64,000 nt of DNA from Streptomyces sp. SW4 (GCA_003248315.1 QKWM01000004.1:2849001-2913000), one strand, 5' to 3'. Positions 9,416-19,231 are shown, counted from the stretch's first letter. Program-made: numbers and translations. The notes: a model not told the origin generated them from the sequence alone.

Positions 9416-10588
9416 ATGAGCAGCAGCACCGTCATCACCAACATCGCCACGCTGGTCACCAACGACCCCTCCCTCGGCGACACGACCCCCTCGGACTGGT
9501 CCGGGACGCGGCCGTCGTCATCGACGGCGACCGCATCGCGTGGACCGGTGAATCCAGCAAAGCACCCGCCACTGACAACCGCGTCGACGCCGGCGGCCGG
9601 GCGGTGCTGCCCGGCTTCGTGGACTCCCACTCCCATCTGGTCTTCGCGGGCGACCGCACCGAGGAGTTCAACGCCCGCATGTCCGGCCGCCCCTACAGCG
9701 CCGGCGGCATCCGCACCACGGTCGCCGCCACCCGGGCCGCCACCGACGCGGAACTGGAGGCCAACCTCACCCGTTACCTCGACGAGGCCCTCCGCCAGGG
9801 CACCACCACCTTCGAGACCAAGTCGGGGTACGGCCTGACGGTCGCCGACGAGTCCCGCGCCCTGCGCATCGCCGCCCGCCACACCGACGAGGTCACCTAC
9901 CTCGGCGCCCACATCGTCGCCCCCGAGCACGCCGACGACCCGGCCGCCTATGTCGCCCTGGTCACCGGCGAGATGCTCGACGCCTGCGCCCGCACGCCCG
10001 CTGGATCGACGTGTTCTGCGAGAAGGGCGCCTTCGACGGCGACCAGGCCCGCGCGATCCTCACCGCCGGCCGGGCCAAGGGCCTGCACCCCCGCGTCCAT
10101 GCCAACCAGCTCTCCTACGGCCCGGAGTCCAGCTCGCCGTGGAACTCGACGCCGCCAGCGCCGACCACTGCACCCACCTCACCGACGCGGACGTCGACGC
10201 CCTCGCGGGCAGCCGGACCGTCGCCACCCTTCTGCCCGGCGCCGAGTTCTCCACCCGCGCCGAGTGGCCCGACGCCCGCCGCCTGCTCGACGCCGGCGCC
10301 ACGGTCGCCCTGTCCACCGACTGCAACCCCGGCTCGTCCTTCACCTCCTCCGTCCCGTTCTGCATCGCCCTCGCCGTACGGGAGATGGGGATGACGCCGG
10401 ACGAGGCGGTCTGGTCGGCCACCGCGGGCGGTGCGGCGGCCCTGCGCCGTGAGGACATCGGCCGCATCGCCCCCGGCGCCTACGCCGACCTGACCCTCCT
10501 CGACGCCCCCAGCCACGTCCACCTGGCCTACCGGCCGGGCGTTCCGCTGGTGGCCGGCGTGTGGCGCCGGGGCGTCCGGGTGGTCTGA
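9416..10588 (+). CDS. hutI: Imidazolonepropionase
   Basis: Hydrolyses imidazolonepropionate to N-formimidoylglutamate; cytoplasmic metal-dependent amidohydrolase. About 391 residues after restoring three bases (near 9488, 9989 and 10123), two in C runs and one beside CCCGG. Key pieces are LPGFVDSHSHLVFAGDR with the metal-binding histidines, the SGYGLT loop, LHPRVHANQLS, DHCTHL and the STDCNPGSS aspartate motif. ATG at 9416 follows GAGGA. It is the last gene of the hut operon; histidase (hutH) is not in the window. Confidence 0.95.
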
Positions 10589-10611
10589 GCGGGCGTCGGC
10601 GGGGGCGGGGC

Positions 10612-12186
10612 TCAGGCCCCGCCCGCCAGCGCTGCTCCGCCCGGCCCGACGCGGGCACCAGGACGACCGAGTCGCCGCCGCCCGGCGTCACCGCGTGCCC
10701 CGGCGCGATGCCCGGGCGGATCACCCCGTCCGCGTCCACGGCGAACCGCAGATGGGCGCCGTTGCGTCCGTGCACCGAGTCGCACTCCCAGATGCCGACG
10801 CCCTTGTCCACGTCGCCCCGGCTGTCCAGGCAGAAGTCGTCGTCGGCGTACGACTGGACCACGCCCCGGCCCGCGTCCACCCGCCACAACTGGGTGCGGG
10901 AGGAGGTGCACGGCGCCAGCAGGACGTCGTTGCCCTTCCAGAAGTCGCCGTCGCGCACGTCCAGGCAGCGCCCGGAGGCGACGTTCACCACCTGGGCGTA
11001 CGCCCCGCCCGGAAGCCGGTGCGCGGGGGCGCTGCGGGTGGGGAGGGCGTCGGCCGGGCCGTGCGCGTCGGTGCCCGGCCGGCCGTGGAGGACGGCGACG
11101 GGGAGGCCGGTGCGCTCACCGAGGCCGGCGGGGAGGAGGAGGGCGGCGCGGAGACCGTCGCCGTCACCGTCACCTGTGCGGGCGGGGGAGCGGAGGGCAC
11201 GCCGGCCGGTGCCGCCGCCCGCGGCGGGGACGACGAACCGCCCTGCGACACCAGCATGAGCAGCAGCGGGGCCAGCGCCACCCCGAGGGCCGCCGAGGCA
11301 AGGGCGAACCGCCGGGACGGCGGCCACAGCCGGGGCGCGGCGAGCGCCGGCCCGGCGGGCCGGTCCGCCTCCCGGGCCGCGTACGCCGTGCCCGCCCACG
11401 GCAGCAGTCCCTCGGCCAGCGCGGTGCGCGGGTCGTCCCGCAGGGCGCACTGCTCCTCGTAGGCGGCCGTGCAGTGCGCGCAGCGCGTCATGTGGGCGTG
11501 CAGGTCGGCGCTCTCGCGGGGGCTGTCCGGCCGTACCGACTCCTCGATGAGCCGGCGGAAGTCCGCGCAGCGCGGGTCGTCGGAGGCGGCCAGCCGGGCC
11601 CGTAGCGCGGCCCGGGCCAGCGCGGTGAGCGCGGGGCCGGTGCCGTACGCCACGTCCTGCGGGGTCAGGCCCAGCAGGACGGCCGTGCGCTCGGCGGGCT
11701 CGCGCTCCAGGACGCCGTACCAGAGCAGGCCCTGCGTCCGGGAGGGGAGCGTGCGGAACGCCGCGAGCAGAGGCGGCACGGGGGCGCCGGGGCCCGCCGT
11801 GTTCAGTACCAGCAGCAGGCCGGCGTCGAGCCCGGCGGACCGTTCGTCGGCCGCCCACTCGGCCGCGACCTCCCCGCCAGCACCAGCAGTTGGTGGCGCC
11901 AGGGGCCGCCGGAGTCGGTGCCGCGCGCGGCGTGACGGGCCGCCAGGGAGAAGGCGGCCGCGGCGAGTTGGCGTGCGGCGGACTCGCCGGCCGCGCACAG
12001 CCGGGCGTAGTCGAGCAGGGCGGGCTGGTGCCGGGAGCGCAGTTCCCGCAGCGCCGGGTAGGCGGTCGGGGTCTCGCCGCGCAGCAGTTCCGCCAGCCGC
12101 GCGTCGGACGCGCCCGCGTGCACGCAGTCGGCACCGGTGCCGTCGCCGCCGTGGACCTCGTACTCCGTCCCGTCGCCCCGGCCCAT
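10612..12186 (-). CDS. Sigma-like/zinc-finger membrane protein with extracytoplasmic ricin-type lectin domain
   Basis: About 525 residues after restoring three bases (near 10609, 11073 and 11872). Order of parts: residues ~20-230 resemble an ECF sigma factor (helical region, then FRTLPSRTQGLLWYGVLERE and an HTH-like LGLTPQDVAYGTGPALTALA); ~250-275 has an anti-sigma type zinc finger, HAHMTRCAHC; ~325-347 is one membrane helix (FALASAALGVALAPLLLMLV); then a Ser/Pro-rich linker and a C-terminal ricin B-type beta-trefoil (VNVASGRCLDVRDGDFWKG, LAPCTSSRTQLWRVD, DDFCLDS). The lectin would be outside the cell and the sigma-like part inside. It lies just upstream of, and on the same strand as, nothing obvious, with sigI 0.3 kb away. 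Function unknown; domain calls are by eye. Confidence 0.75.
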
Positions 12187-12507
12187 CGTCCGCCTCCTCG
12201 CACCACGCGGCGCCGCTGCCGCTCCGGTACTGACCTACCGGCCAGTTCGGGGGCCCATAGTGGTGGACGGGGGCCGGTGAGAAAAGAGGTGACCGCGGGT
12301 AACTGCCGTACGGCGGCGGCCGGTGGCCGTGAGCGAGGGGACGACTCGTGTCACGTCCCGCACAGACCGAGGGGGCGGCCGCACAGACCGAGGGGGCGGC
12401 CGCGCAGGCCGGGGGAGCGGCCGCACAGGCCGAGGGGCGGCCCGGAAACCGGACCGCCCCTGGACGACCGTGGACGACATCACCCCGTCGAGGTCACTCC
12501 TCGACCG
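12187..12507. other. Spacer with 21-bp repeats between sigI and the lectin fusion gene
   Basis: The 321 bp lie downstream of the sigI stop and upstream of the fusion-protein start, both genes being on the minus strand. It contains the repeat at 12360-12442. Short frames cross it on both strands, but all are Arg/Gly/Pro repeats and I do not call them. Confidence 0.5.
12360..12442. repeat. 21-bp tandem repeat, four units
   Basis: Units start with GCACAGACCGAGGGGGCGGCC (two copies differ by no base: 12360-12380 and 12381-12401), followed by GCGCAGGCC... (12402-12422) and a 20-bp last unit (12423-12442). Confidence 0.85.
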
Positions 12508-13407
12508 TCAGCCCTTGCGCAGCCGCACCAGCGTCCGCGACAGCAGCCGCGACACGTGCATCTGGGAGATGCCGAGTTCGTCGCCGATCTCCGACTGGGT
12601 CATGCCCGCGACGAAGCGGAGGGACAGGATCTTCCGGTCCCGGGGCGGCAGTTCGGCGATGAGCGGCTTGAGCGACTCGACGTACTCGATGCCCTCGAGC
12701 CCGTGGTCCTCGTAACCGATCCGGTCGGCCAGCGCGCCCTCGGCGTCGTCCTCCTCCGGCTGGGCGTCCAGCGAGGCGGCGGTGTACGCGTTGGACGCCG
12801 CCATGCCCTCGACGACCTCCTCGTTGGAGATGCCGAGACGCTCGGCCAGTTCGGCCACCGTCGGCGCGCGGTCGAGCTGCTGGGCCAGCTCGTCCCCGGC
12901 CTTGGCCAGGTCGAGCCGCAGCTCCTGCAGGCGGCGCGGTACGCGCACGGACCACGAGGTGTCGCGGAAGAAACGCTTGATCTCGCCGATGATGGTCGGC
13001 ATCGCGAAGGTGGGGAACTCCACACCGCGCGAGAGCTCGAAGCGGTCGATCGCCTTGATCAGGCCGATGGTGCCGACCTGGATGATGTCCTCCATCGGCT
13101 CGCTGCGCGAGCGGAAGCGGGAGGCGGCGAACTTGACGAGGGCGAGGTTGAGTTCGACGAGCGTGTTGCGTACGTACGCGTACTCGTGGGTGCCTTCCTC
13201 CAGTGACTCCAGCCGCTCGAAGAGGGTCTTGGACAGGGCACGGGCGTCGGCCGGTGCGACCTCGTCGTAGGCGGGGATGTCCGGAAGTCCGGCGAGTGAG
13301 TCGTCGTGGGTGACGACCGCGTCGGGATGCTCGATGGGATCCAGATGTTCCGGAGGGAGTGTCGACGTCGCTTCCTGGGTACGCGATCCGTCGAGCCGGG
13401 GTGACAT
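12508..13407 (-). CDS. sigI: SigB/SigF-type alternative sigma factor
   Basis: Stress-type sigma factor that directs RNA polymerase; 299 residues from the chosen ATG at 13407, which has GGAGGA 6 bases upstream (longer starts at 13419 and beyond lack such a site). Sigma regions are clear: region 2 from VRNTLVELNLALVKFAASRF through SEPMEDIIQVGTIGLIKAID to EFPTFAMPTIIGEIKRFFRD, region 3 VPRRLQELRLDLAKAGDELA, and region 4 with LSLRFVAGMTQSEIGDELGI. It is intact. Divergent from a STAS antagonist and a kinase-type anti-sigma factor, the partner-switch set; the symbol rests on that arrangement and my memory of S. coelicolor sigI-arsI-prsI. Confidence 0.9.
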   Translation of the reverse strand: MSPRLDGSRTQEATSTLPPEHLDPIEHPDAVVTHDDSLAGLPDIPAYDEVAPADARALSKTLFERLESLEEGTHEYAYVRNTLVELNLALVKFAASRFRSRSEPMEDIIQVGTIGLIKAIDRFELSRGVEFPTFAMPTIIGEIKRFFRDTSWSVRVPRRLQELRLDLAKAGDELAQQLDRAPTVAELAERLGISNEEVVEGMAASNAYTAASLDAQPEEDDAEGALADRIGYEDHGLEGIEYVESLKPLIAELPPRDRKILSLRFVAGMTQSEIGDELGISQMHVSRLLSRTLVRLRKG

Positions 13408-13656
13408 GATGTCCTCCATCGTTCTCGGCATACGGCTGCCGAAGCCAGATACGTGCACTGCGGTGTGCGGCGCCTCCAAAGCCGGCCGTGTCGGTTACGT
13501 GTTCCTCTAGGCCTACCGGCTGCACCGAGCCCACCGCAAGTGCGTTATGTGCAGGTATGTCCGATTCTGTGCGGATGTTCGGCTGTCGAAGGGGGACGGG
13601 AAGGCGTAGTGTTCGAGGGCGTCAGAGCAGTCACGACCCCGGGAGAGAGAGACGGC

Positions 13657-14033
13657 ATGGACCGCGGGACGGTCGGCAGCGCACAGTCTGGCCGGCTTCT
13701 GGTGGAGGTGCGGGAAGAGGGCCTCAGCGCCGTCGTGACCCCGGCCGGTGAGCTCGATCACCACACCGCCGACCTGTTGCGTGAACCACTCGAGGAGTGC
13801 CTCGCCAAGGGCTTCAACCGCCTTGTCGTCGACTGCTCCCGGCTGGAGTTCTGCGACTCCACGGGGCTCAACGTCCTGCTCGGCGCGCGGCTCAAGGCGG
13901 AGGCCGCGGGCGGCGGGGTGCACCTCGCGGGCATGCAGCCCGTCGTGGCGCGCGTGTTCGAGATCACGGGGCGGACGCCGTCTTCACCGTGCATGACACG
14001 CTGGACGCCGCGCTGGCGAACGAGTCCGGCTGA
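13657..14033 (+). CDS. arsI: STAS-domain anti-sigma factor antagonist
   Basis: About 125 residues. The STAS fold shows as LSAVVTPAGELDHHTADLLR, NRLVVDCSRLEFCDSTGLNV with the conserved phosphorylatable serine-threonine (DSTG), and MQPVVARVFEITG. Unphosphorylated antagonist would bind the anti-sigma kinase and free the sigma factor. One G is missing near 13970, after which the last 20 residues read ADAVFTVHDTLDAALANESG. ATG 13657 follows GGGAGAGAG. It is divergent from sigI and upstream of the kinase gene. Confidence 0.88.
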
Positions 14034-14269
14034 GCCGCCTTGAGCGGGCGGTGGCGGGTCTCGTGCGTCCCCTGTGACCGGCGTTTTTCGCCCCGCTCGG
14101 TGTTTCCTGCCGAATACAGGGGTGTTCAGCCGGTCCGGTCGGGCAGGAGACATCCTGAACATGTCGGCTGCCGGACGGGGGCATCGGGGTGGGTACACCG
14201 CTTGTACTGCGTGATCGACTGTGTACGACTTTGAAACGTGAACTGGTGAATCGGTGAGGTGAAGCGCTG

Positions 14270-14862
14270 ATGAGCACCACCCGGCCCTACTCGCCGGGCG
14301 ACCGCGGTCCGGAGCCCAGCGGCGCTTCCGGGGCGTCCGAGGGGGGCGCGACCGGCGAGCCCGCGGGAGCCGCGTCCGTGACCGGCGCGCCCGCGACCGG
14401 CGCGTCCGGCACGTCCGACGGGGGCGTGGCCGCGCCGTCCGCGACGCCGGCCGGGCGGCAGGTCCGCAGGCTGAGTTTCGACGGCGCGAGCGGCGTCGTA
14501 CCGCTGGCCCGCGACTTCACCCGCCAGGCGCTGTACGCGTGGGGCTGGCTGCCCGCCGCGACGGCCGACCAGCGGGCCGCCGCCGAGGACGTCCTGCTCG
14601 TCGTGTCCGAACTGGTCACCAACGCCTGCCTGCACGCCGAGGGCCCGGACGAGCTGTGGATCAGCTGCGACCGCAAGGTGATCCGGCTGGAGGTCTCCGA
14701 CCGCGGCACGGGCCAGCCGGCCCCGCGCACCCCGCACCGCGCCGGCCGCCCCGGCGGCCACGGCATGTTCATCGTCCAGCGCCTCTGCCTGGACTGGGGG
14801 TCGTGCGCACCCCCGGCGTCGCGGGCAAGACGGTCTGGGCAGAACTGGGCGCACCGGCATGA
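14270..14862 (+). CDS. prsI: Anti-sigma factor serine kinase (HATPase_c)
   Basis: About 197 residues with one G missing near 14798. The first ~60 residues are Ser/Thr/Gly/Ala-rich and poorly conserved. The rest is an RsbW-like ATPase: ADQRAAAEDVLLVVSELVTN with the N-box asparagine (SELVTNAC), LEVSDRGTGQPAP (G1 box) and RPGGHGMFIVQRLCLDWG (G2 box), ending VVRTPGVAGKTVWAELGAPA. It should bind SigI and phosphorylate the antagonist. The order antagonist-kinase with the sigma gene divergent supports this. Confidence 0.87.
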
Positions 14863-14992
14863 CGCCCTCCTGCCGGGCACCAGCGCCCGGCAGGGAACAC
14901 GGAAGCACCGTGCAGCGCCACGCCGCGCCGGAGCACCTGGAAACGCCCCGTGCACGGGAGCACCCGGAACGCCGCGCGCACCCCTGAAACCC

Positions 14993-15033
14993 CGAAGGGC
15001 CGCCCTGTCGCATCGCGACGGGGCGGCCCTTCG
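14993..15033. terminator. Bidirectional terminator between prsI and the POT transporter
   Basis: Perfect 13-bp stem CGAAGGGCCGCCC (14993-15005) with GGGCGGCCCTTCG (15021-15033); the loop contains a further GTCGC/GCGAC pairing. It sits between two convergent genes. Confidence 0.75.
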
Positions 15034-15053
15034 GCGGAGCCGGCGAGGCGCGG

Positions 15054-16550
15054 TCAGCGCACGTCGCCCATGAGCTCCTTGACCCGCTTGCGGTACATCC
15101 AGATCGCCACACCGGCGATCACGGCGAGGGCGGCCTCGGCGGCCACGATGCCCGTCTTGTTCAGGTCGACCCCGGCGATCGAGAGCAGACCGGTCGTGGC
15201 GTCACCGGCGGTGACGGCGAGGAACCAGACGCCCATCATCTGCGAGGCGTACTTCACCGGCGCCATCTTGGTGGTGACCGACAGGCCGACCGGCGACAGC
15301 ATCAGCTCACCGCAGGTCTGGACGAAGTAGATCGCCACCAGCCACAGGGCCGCCGCCTTGTGGCCGCCGTCCGCGATCGCGAGCGGCGCGAGGAACAGGA
15401 AGAAGGACAGGCCGACCAGGACCAGACCGAAGGAGAACTTCACGATCGTGCTCGGCTCCTTGCCCCGGCGGGCGAGCGCCAGCCACAGCGTGGCGAAGAC
15501 CGGAGCCAGGGCCATGATCAGGACCGGGTTGACCGACTGGTACCAGGAGACCGGGAACTCCCAGCCGAGGACGCTGTTGTCCGCGGAGGACTTGGCGAAG
15601 ATCGACAGCGTCGAGCCGCCCTGGTCGTAGATCATCCAGAACACGGCCGCGGCCACGAAGAACCAGATGTACGCCGACATCTTCGACTGCTCGGTGCGGT
15701 CCAGCGACTTGTCGCGCTTGATGCGCGTGAGCACCATCACCGGGATGATCACGCCGAGCAGGGTCAGCGGGACCAGGATCCAGTTCAGCGTGTAGTGGCC
15801 GGTGAAGCCGACGATCGCGTAGAAGACGGCCGCGACCGCCGCCCAGAACGCCGCCTTGCGCAGCGTCGAGGTCTTCTCCTCGGCCGACAGCGGCTTCGGG
15901 ACGACGCTGGAGTGGGCGGCGAGGTGACGGCTGCCGATCAGGAACTGGGCGACGCCCAGCGCCATGCCGAGCGCGGCCAGCGCGAAGCCCAGGTGCCAGT
16001 TGACGTTCTCACCGATGGTGCCGATGATCAGCGGCGCGGCGAAGGCACCGAGGTTGATGCCCATGTAGAAGACGGTGAAGCCACCGTCGCGGCGCGGGTC
16101 GTCCGGGCCGTCGTAGAGCTGGCCGACCATCGTGGAGATGTTGGCCTTCAGCAGACCCGAGCCGATGGCGACGAGGCCGAGACCGGCGTAGAAGGTGCCG
16201 GAGGACGGCAGGGCCAGCGTGAGGTGGCCGAGCATGATGATGCCGCCCGCGATCGCGACGGTCTTGCGGGGGCCCCACACGCGGTCGCCGAACCAGCCGC
16301 CCGGCATCGTGAGCAGGTACACCAGCGACAGGTACACCGAGTAGATCGCGGTCGCGGTGCCGGCGCTCAGGCCCAGACCGCCCGGAGCCACGAGGTACAG
16401 CGGAAGCAGTGCCCTCATGCCGTAGTAGGAGAAGCGCTCCCACATCTCGGTCATGAAGAGGGTGGCCAGACCCCGGGGGTGGCCGAAGAAGGTCTTCTCG
16501 GAGCCGGGGGTGCCCGGGGAGACCGAGTCCTTCGTCAGGCTGGACGCCAT
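15054..16550 (-). CDS. POT/PTR-family proton-coupled oligopeptide transporter
   Basis: 498 residues, intact. Multi-pass inner-membrane symporter for di- and tripeptides. The N terminus carries the family signature FFGHPRGLATLFMTEMWERF then SYYGMRALLPLYL, with FYMGINLGAFAAPLIIG as the second signature. About 12-14 membrane helices can be traced to the end. ATG at 16550. It is convergent with prsI and has a 530-bp upstream region. Confidence 0.95.
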   Translation of the reverse strand: MASSLTKDSVSPGTPGSEKTFFGHPRGLATLFMTEMWERFSYYGMRALLPLYLVAPGGLGLSAGTATAIYSVYLSLVYLLTMPGGWFGDRVWGPRKTVAIAGGIIMLGHLTLALPSSGTFYAGLGLVAIGSGLLKANISTMVGQLYDGPDDPRRDGGFTVFYMGINLGAFAAPLIIGTIGENVNWHLGFALAALGMALGVAQFLIGSRHLAAHSSVVPKPLSAEEKTSTLRKAAFWAAVAAVFYAIVGFTGHYTLNWILVPLTLLGVIIPVMVLTRIKRDKSLDRTEQSKMSAYIWFFVAAAVFWMIYDQGGSTLSIFAKSSADNSVLGWEFPVSWYQSVNPVLIMALAPVFATLWLALARRGKEPSTIVKFSFGLVLVGLSFFLFLAPLAIADGGHKAAALWLVAIYFVQTCGELMLSPVGLSVTTKMAPVKYASQMMGVWFLAVTAGDATTGLLSIAGVDLNKTGIVAAEAALAVIAGVAIWMYRKRVKELMGDVR

Positions 16551-17083
16551 GGTCGATCCTTGCTGGTCGGGACGCGCTCACAAGGCGATGCGCGCCCGGT
16601 GGGGGGCGGCCGGCACCGGCGGCTTCGCCGTCCACCCCACGCCCACGGGGAGTCCGCTCCGGATCACGGAGCGGCGGACGGAGACCACCGGGATCCACGC
16701 CTCGCGGCGCGTCCATGCGCCGTGGGGCCCGGCCACAGGTCATTCCTTTCAAGGCTGGCCGCCGGCCAGCCCGCACACAAAAGAGACCTTCAGCGACGAA
16801 CAGCGCCAAAGGTCCCCGTGGTGCTACAGGCGTTGGTTCACCATACGGCAGGACACCGACCGGTATGGAAGGACTTGTGTCACGGATCACAGGAGAAATT
16901 GGAACCGCACACCCTCTATCCAAGGTATCCAGCAGGATGGCCTCCCACTCCTCCAGGGTGCGGATTCATGCCCTATGCAGCCATCTCGGGCCCGGAAAGG
17001 CCCGGAAACGGCCCGGAAAGGGTCCGGGACCGTCCCCGGCGATCACGCCGCGGACGTTGGGCCGAGCGGACTACCATCGGCTC
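16551..17083. other. Intergenic region between divergent POT transporter and response regulator genes
   Basis: 533 bp with no convincing gene. It holds the promoters of both genes. 16755-16771 has a GCTGGCCGCCGGCCAGC hairpin. The section 16780-16970 is AT-richer than usual. Near 16990-17025 three GCCCGGAAA units precede the response-regulator start. No motif is assigned. Confidence 0.5.
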
Positions 17084-17761
17084 ATGACCCGTGTACTGCT
17101 CGCCGAGGACGACGCGTCCATCTCGGAGCCGCTGGCCCGCGCACTGCGCCGGGAGGGGTACGAGGTGGAGGTGCGTGAGGACGGACCCACCGCGCTGGAC
17201 ACCGGGCTGCAGGGCGGCGTCGACCTCGTCGTGCTGGACCTGGGCCTGCCCGGCATGGACGGCCTGGAGGTCGCCCGCCGGCTGCGCTCCGACGGGCACA
17301 CCGTGCCGATCCTCATCCTGACCGCGCGCGCCGACGAGGTGGACACCGTCGTCGGGCTCGACGCGGGCGCCGACGACTACGTCACCAAGCCGTTCCGGCT
17401 CGCCGAGCTGCTCGCCCGGGTCCGCGCCCTGCTGCGCCGCGGCGCCGCCGAGCCGCAGCAGCCGCCCGCCACCCACGGCGTGCGCATCGACGTCGAGTCG
17501 CACCGCGCCTGGATGGGCGACGAGGAGCTCCAGCTCACCGCCAAGGAGTTCGACCTGCTGCGGGTCCTCGTCCGCGACGCGGGCCGGGTCGTCACCCGCG
17601 ACCAGCTGATGCGCGAGGTCTGGGACACCACCTGGTGGTCCTCCACCAAGACCCTCGACATGCACATCTCCTGGCTGCGCAAGAAGCTGGGGGACGACGC
17701 GGCCAACCCCCGCTACATCGCCACCGTCCGCGGCGTGGGCTTCCGCTTCGAGAAGAACTGA
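17084..17761 (+). CDS. OmpR/PhoB-family response regulator
   Basis: 225 residues, intact. Receiver domain: acidic pocket AEDD, phospho-acceptor in VLDLGLPGMDGLE (about residue 51), TARADEVD and KPF lysine. Winged-helix DNA-binding domain from about residue 130: LTAKEFDLLRVLVRDAGRVV and TLDMHISWLRKKLG. ATG at 17084 matches the family start MTRVLLAEDD; longer in-frame starts exist but add unrelated sequence. The histidine kinase gene follows 31 bp later, so the two form a two-component operon. Confidence 0.95.
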   Translation: MTRVLLAEDDASISEPLARALRREGYEVEVREDGPTALDTGLQGGVDLVVLDLGLPGMDGLEVARRLRSDGHTVPILILTARADEVDTVVGLDAGADDYVTKPFRLAELLARVRALLRRGAAEPQQPPATHGVRIDVESHRAWMGDEELQLTAKEFDLLRVLVRDAGRVVTRDQLMREVWDTTWWSSTKTLDMHISWLRKKLGDDAANPRYIATVRGVGFRFEKN

Positions 17762-17792
17762 ACCCCGCCGCGGGGACCCTGGGTAAGAGGAC

Positions 17793-19067
17793 ATGCGCCG
17801 CCGACTGATCCAGTCCACGCTCGCCGTGGTGCTCGTCGTGATCGCCGTCTTCGGCGTCTCCCTCGTCATCGTGGAGACCCGGACCATCAGCAGCACCGCG
17901 CAGGAACGCGTCGACCTGGAGGCGGCCCGGATCGCCAGCATCGTCGACAGCCGCCTGCTCGGCACCGGCACCGTCGACGCCGACGTCCTGCGCCGCCAGG
18001 TCGAGGGCGACCGCTACGCCGAGATCCGCATCCCCGGCCGCCCTGTGATCGAGGTCGGCACCGAACCCGGCGGCGACGTCATCCGCGGCGAGGCCACCGG
18101 CGAGGAGGGCGAGACGGTCGTCGTCGAGGAACCGAAGTCCTCCGTCACCCGGGAGGTCGGCCGGACGCTGCTGATCATCGGCCTCGTGGCCCTGCTCGCG
18201 GTGATCGCCGCGGTCCTGCTCGCCGTCCGCCAGGCCAACCGCCTGGCTTCCCCGCTCACCGACCTCGCCGAGACCGCCGAACGCCTCGGCTCCGGCGACC
18301 CCCGCCCGCGCCACAAGCGCTACGGCGTGCCCGAGCTGGACCGCGTCGCCGACGTGCTGGACGCCTCCGCCGAGCGCATCGCCCGGATGCTCACCGCCGA
18401 GCGCCGGCTGGCCGCCGACGCCTCCCACCAGCTGCGCACCCCGCTGACCGCGCTGTCGATGCGGCTGGAGGAGATCACCGTCGCCGACGACCCGGAGACG
18501 GTGAAGGAGGAGGCGACGATCGCGCTGACGCAGGTGGAACGCCTCACGGACGTGGTGGACCGGCTGCTGACGAACTCCCGCGACCCGCGCAGCGGCTCCG
18601 CCGTCACCTTCGAGCTGGACGACGTCATCCAGCAGCAGATCGCCGAGTGGCGCCCGGCCTACCGCAGCGCGGGCCGGGCGATCGTCAGCTCCGGCAAACG
18701 GCATCTGCAGGCCGTGGGCACGCCGGGTGCGGTGGCGCAGGTGCTGGCGGCGCTGATCGAGAACTCCCTCATGCACGGCGGCGGCACCGTCGCCCTGCGC
18801 ACCCGGGTGACCGGCAACCAGGCGGTGGTCGAGGTCACGGACGAGGGCCAGGGCGTGCCGGCCGACCTCGGCGCACGGATCTTCGAGCGCACCATCAGCG
18901 GGCGGAACTCCACCGGCATCGGGCTGGCCGTCGCCCGGGACCTCGCGGAGGCGGACGGCGGACGGCTGGAACTGCTCCAGTCCAAGCCGCCGGTCTTCGG
19001 ACTGTTCCTGTCGCGCACGCCGCCGTCGAAGCAGTCGTCGTCGGACTCGGGCCAGACGGTCAGATAG
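17793..19067 (+). CDS. Sensor histidine kinase, partner of the upstream response regulator
   Basis: 424 residues, intact. First membrane helix at ~6-28 (STLAVVLVVIAVFGVSLVIV), extracytoplasmic sensor to ~125, second helix (TLLIIGLVALLAVIAAVLLA), HAMP region, then DHp with the phospho-histidine in ASHQLRTPLTAL, and a HATPase with N box LIENSLMHGG, G1 DEGQGVP and G2 GIGLAVARDLAEADGG. The signal is unknown. A 17-bp repeat array begins 6 bp after the stop. Confidence 0.94.
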   Translation: MRRRLIQSTLAVVLVVIAVFGVSLVIVETRTISSTAQERVDLEAARIASIVDSRLLGTGTVDADVLRRQVEGDRYAEIRIPGRPVIEVGTEPGGDVIRGEATGEEGETVVVEEPKSSVTREVGRTLLIIGLVALLAVIAAVLLAVRQANRLASPLTDLAETAERLGSGDPRPRHKRYGVPELDRVADVLDASAERIARMLTAERRLAADASHQLRTPLTALSMRLEEITVADDPETVKEEATIALTQVERLTDVVDRLLTNSRDPRSGSAVTFELDDVIQQQIAEWRPAYRSAGRAIVSSGKRHLQAVGTPGAVAQVLAALIENSLMHGGGTVALRTRVTGNQAVVEVTDEGQGVPADLGARIFERTISGRNSTGIGLAVARDLAEADGGRLELLQSKPPVFGLFLSRTPPSKQSSSDSGQTVR

Positions 19068-19073
19068 CCACGG

Positions 19074-19175
19074 GGGCCGGACGACCACGACGGTCGGACG
19101 ACCATGGCGGTCGGATGGCCATGGCGGTCGGACGACCAAGGCGGTCGGACGGCCACGGCGGCCGGACGGCCACGG
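19074..19175. repeat. 17-bp tandem repeat, six units
   Basis: Consensus CGGTCGGACGGCCACGG; units at 19074-19090, 19091-19107, 19108-19124, 19125-19141, 19142-19158 and 19159-19175, with a few substitutions each. It lies between the convergent kinase and GtrA genes. Confidence 0.9.
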
Positions 19176-19231
19176 AGGTCAGCCGCGCGGGGTCGCCCGC
19201 CGGTGCGTACCCCGGTGCGTACGCCGCCGCT

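Noticed and set aside
19074..19175. CRISPR array
   Set aside because: Units are contiguous with no spacers. The same holds for the arrays at 12360, 56008, 59395 and 61469, and no cas gene is nearby.
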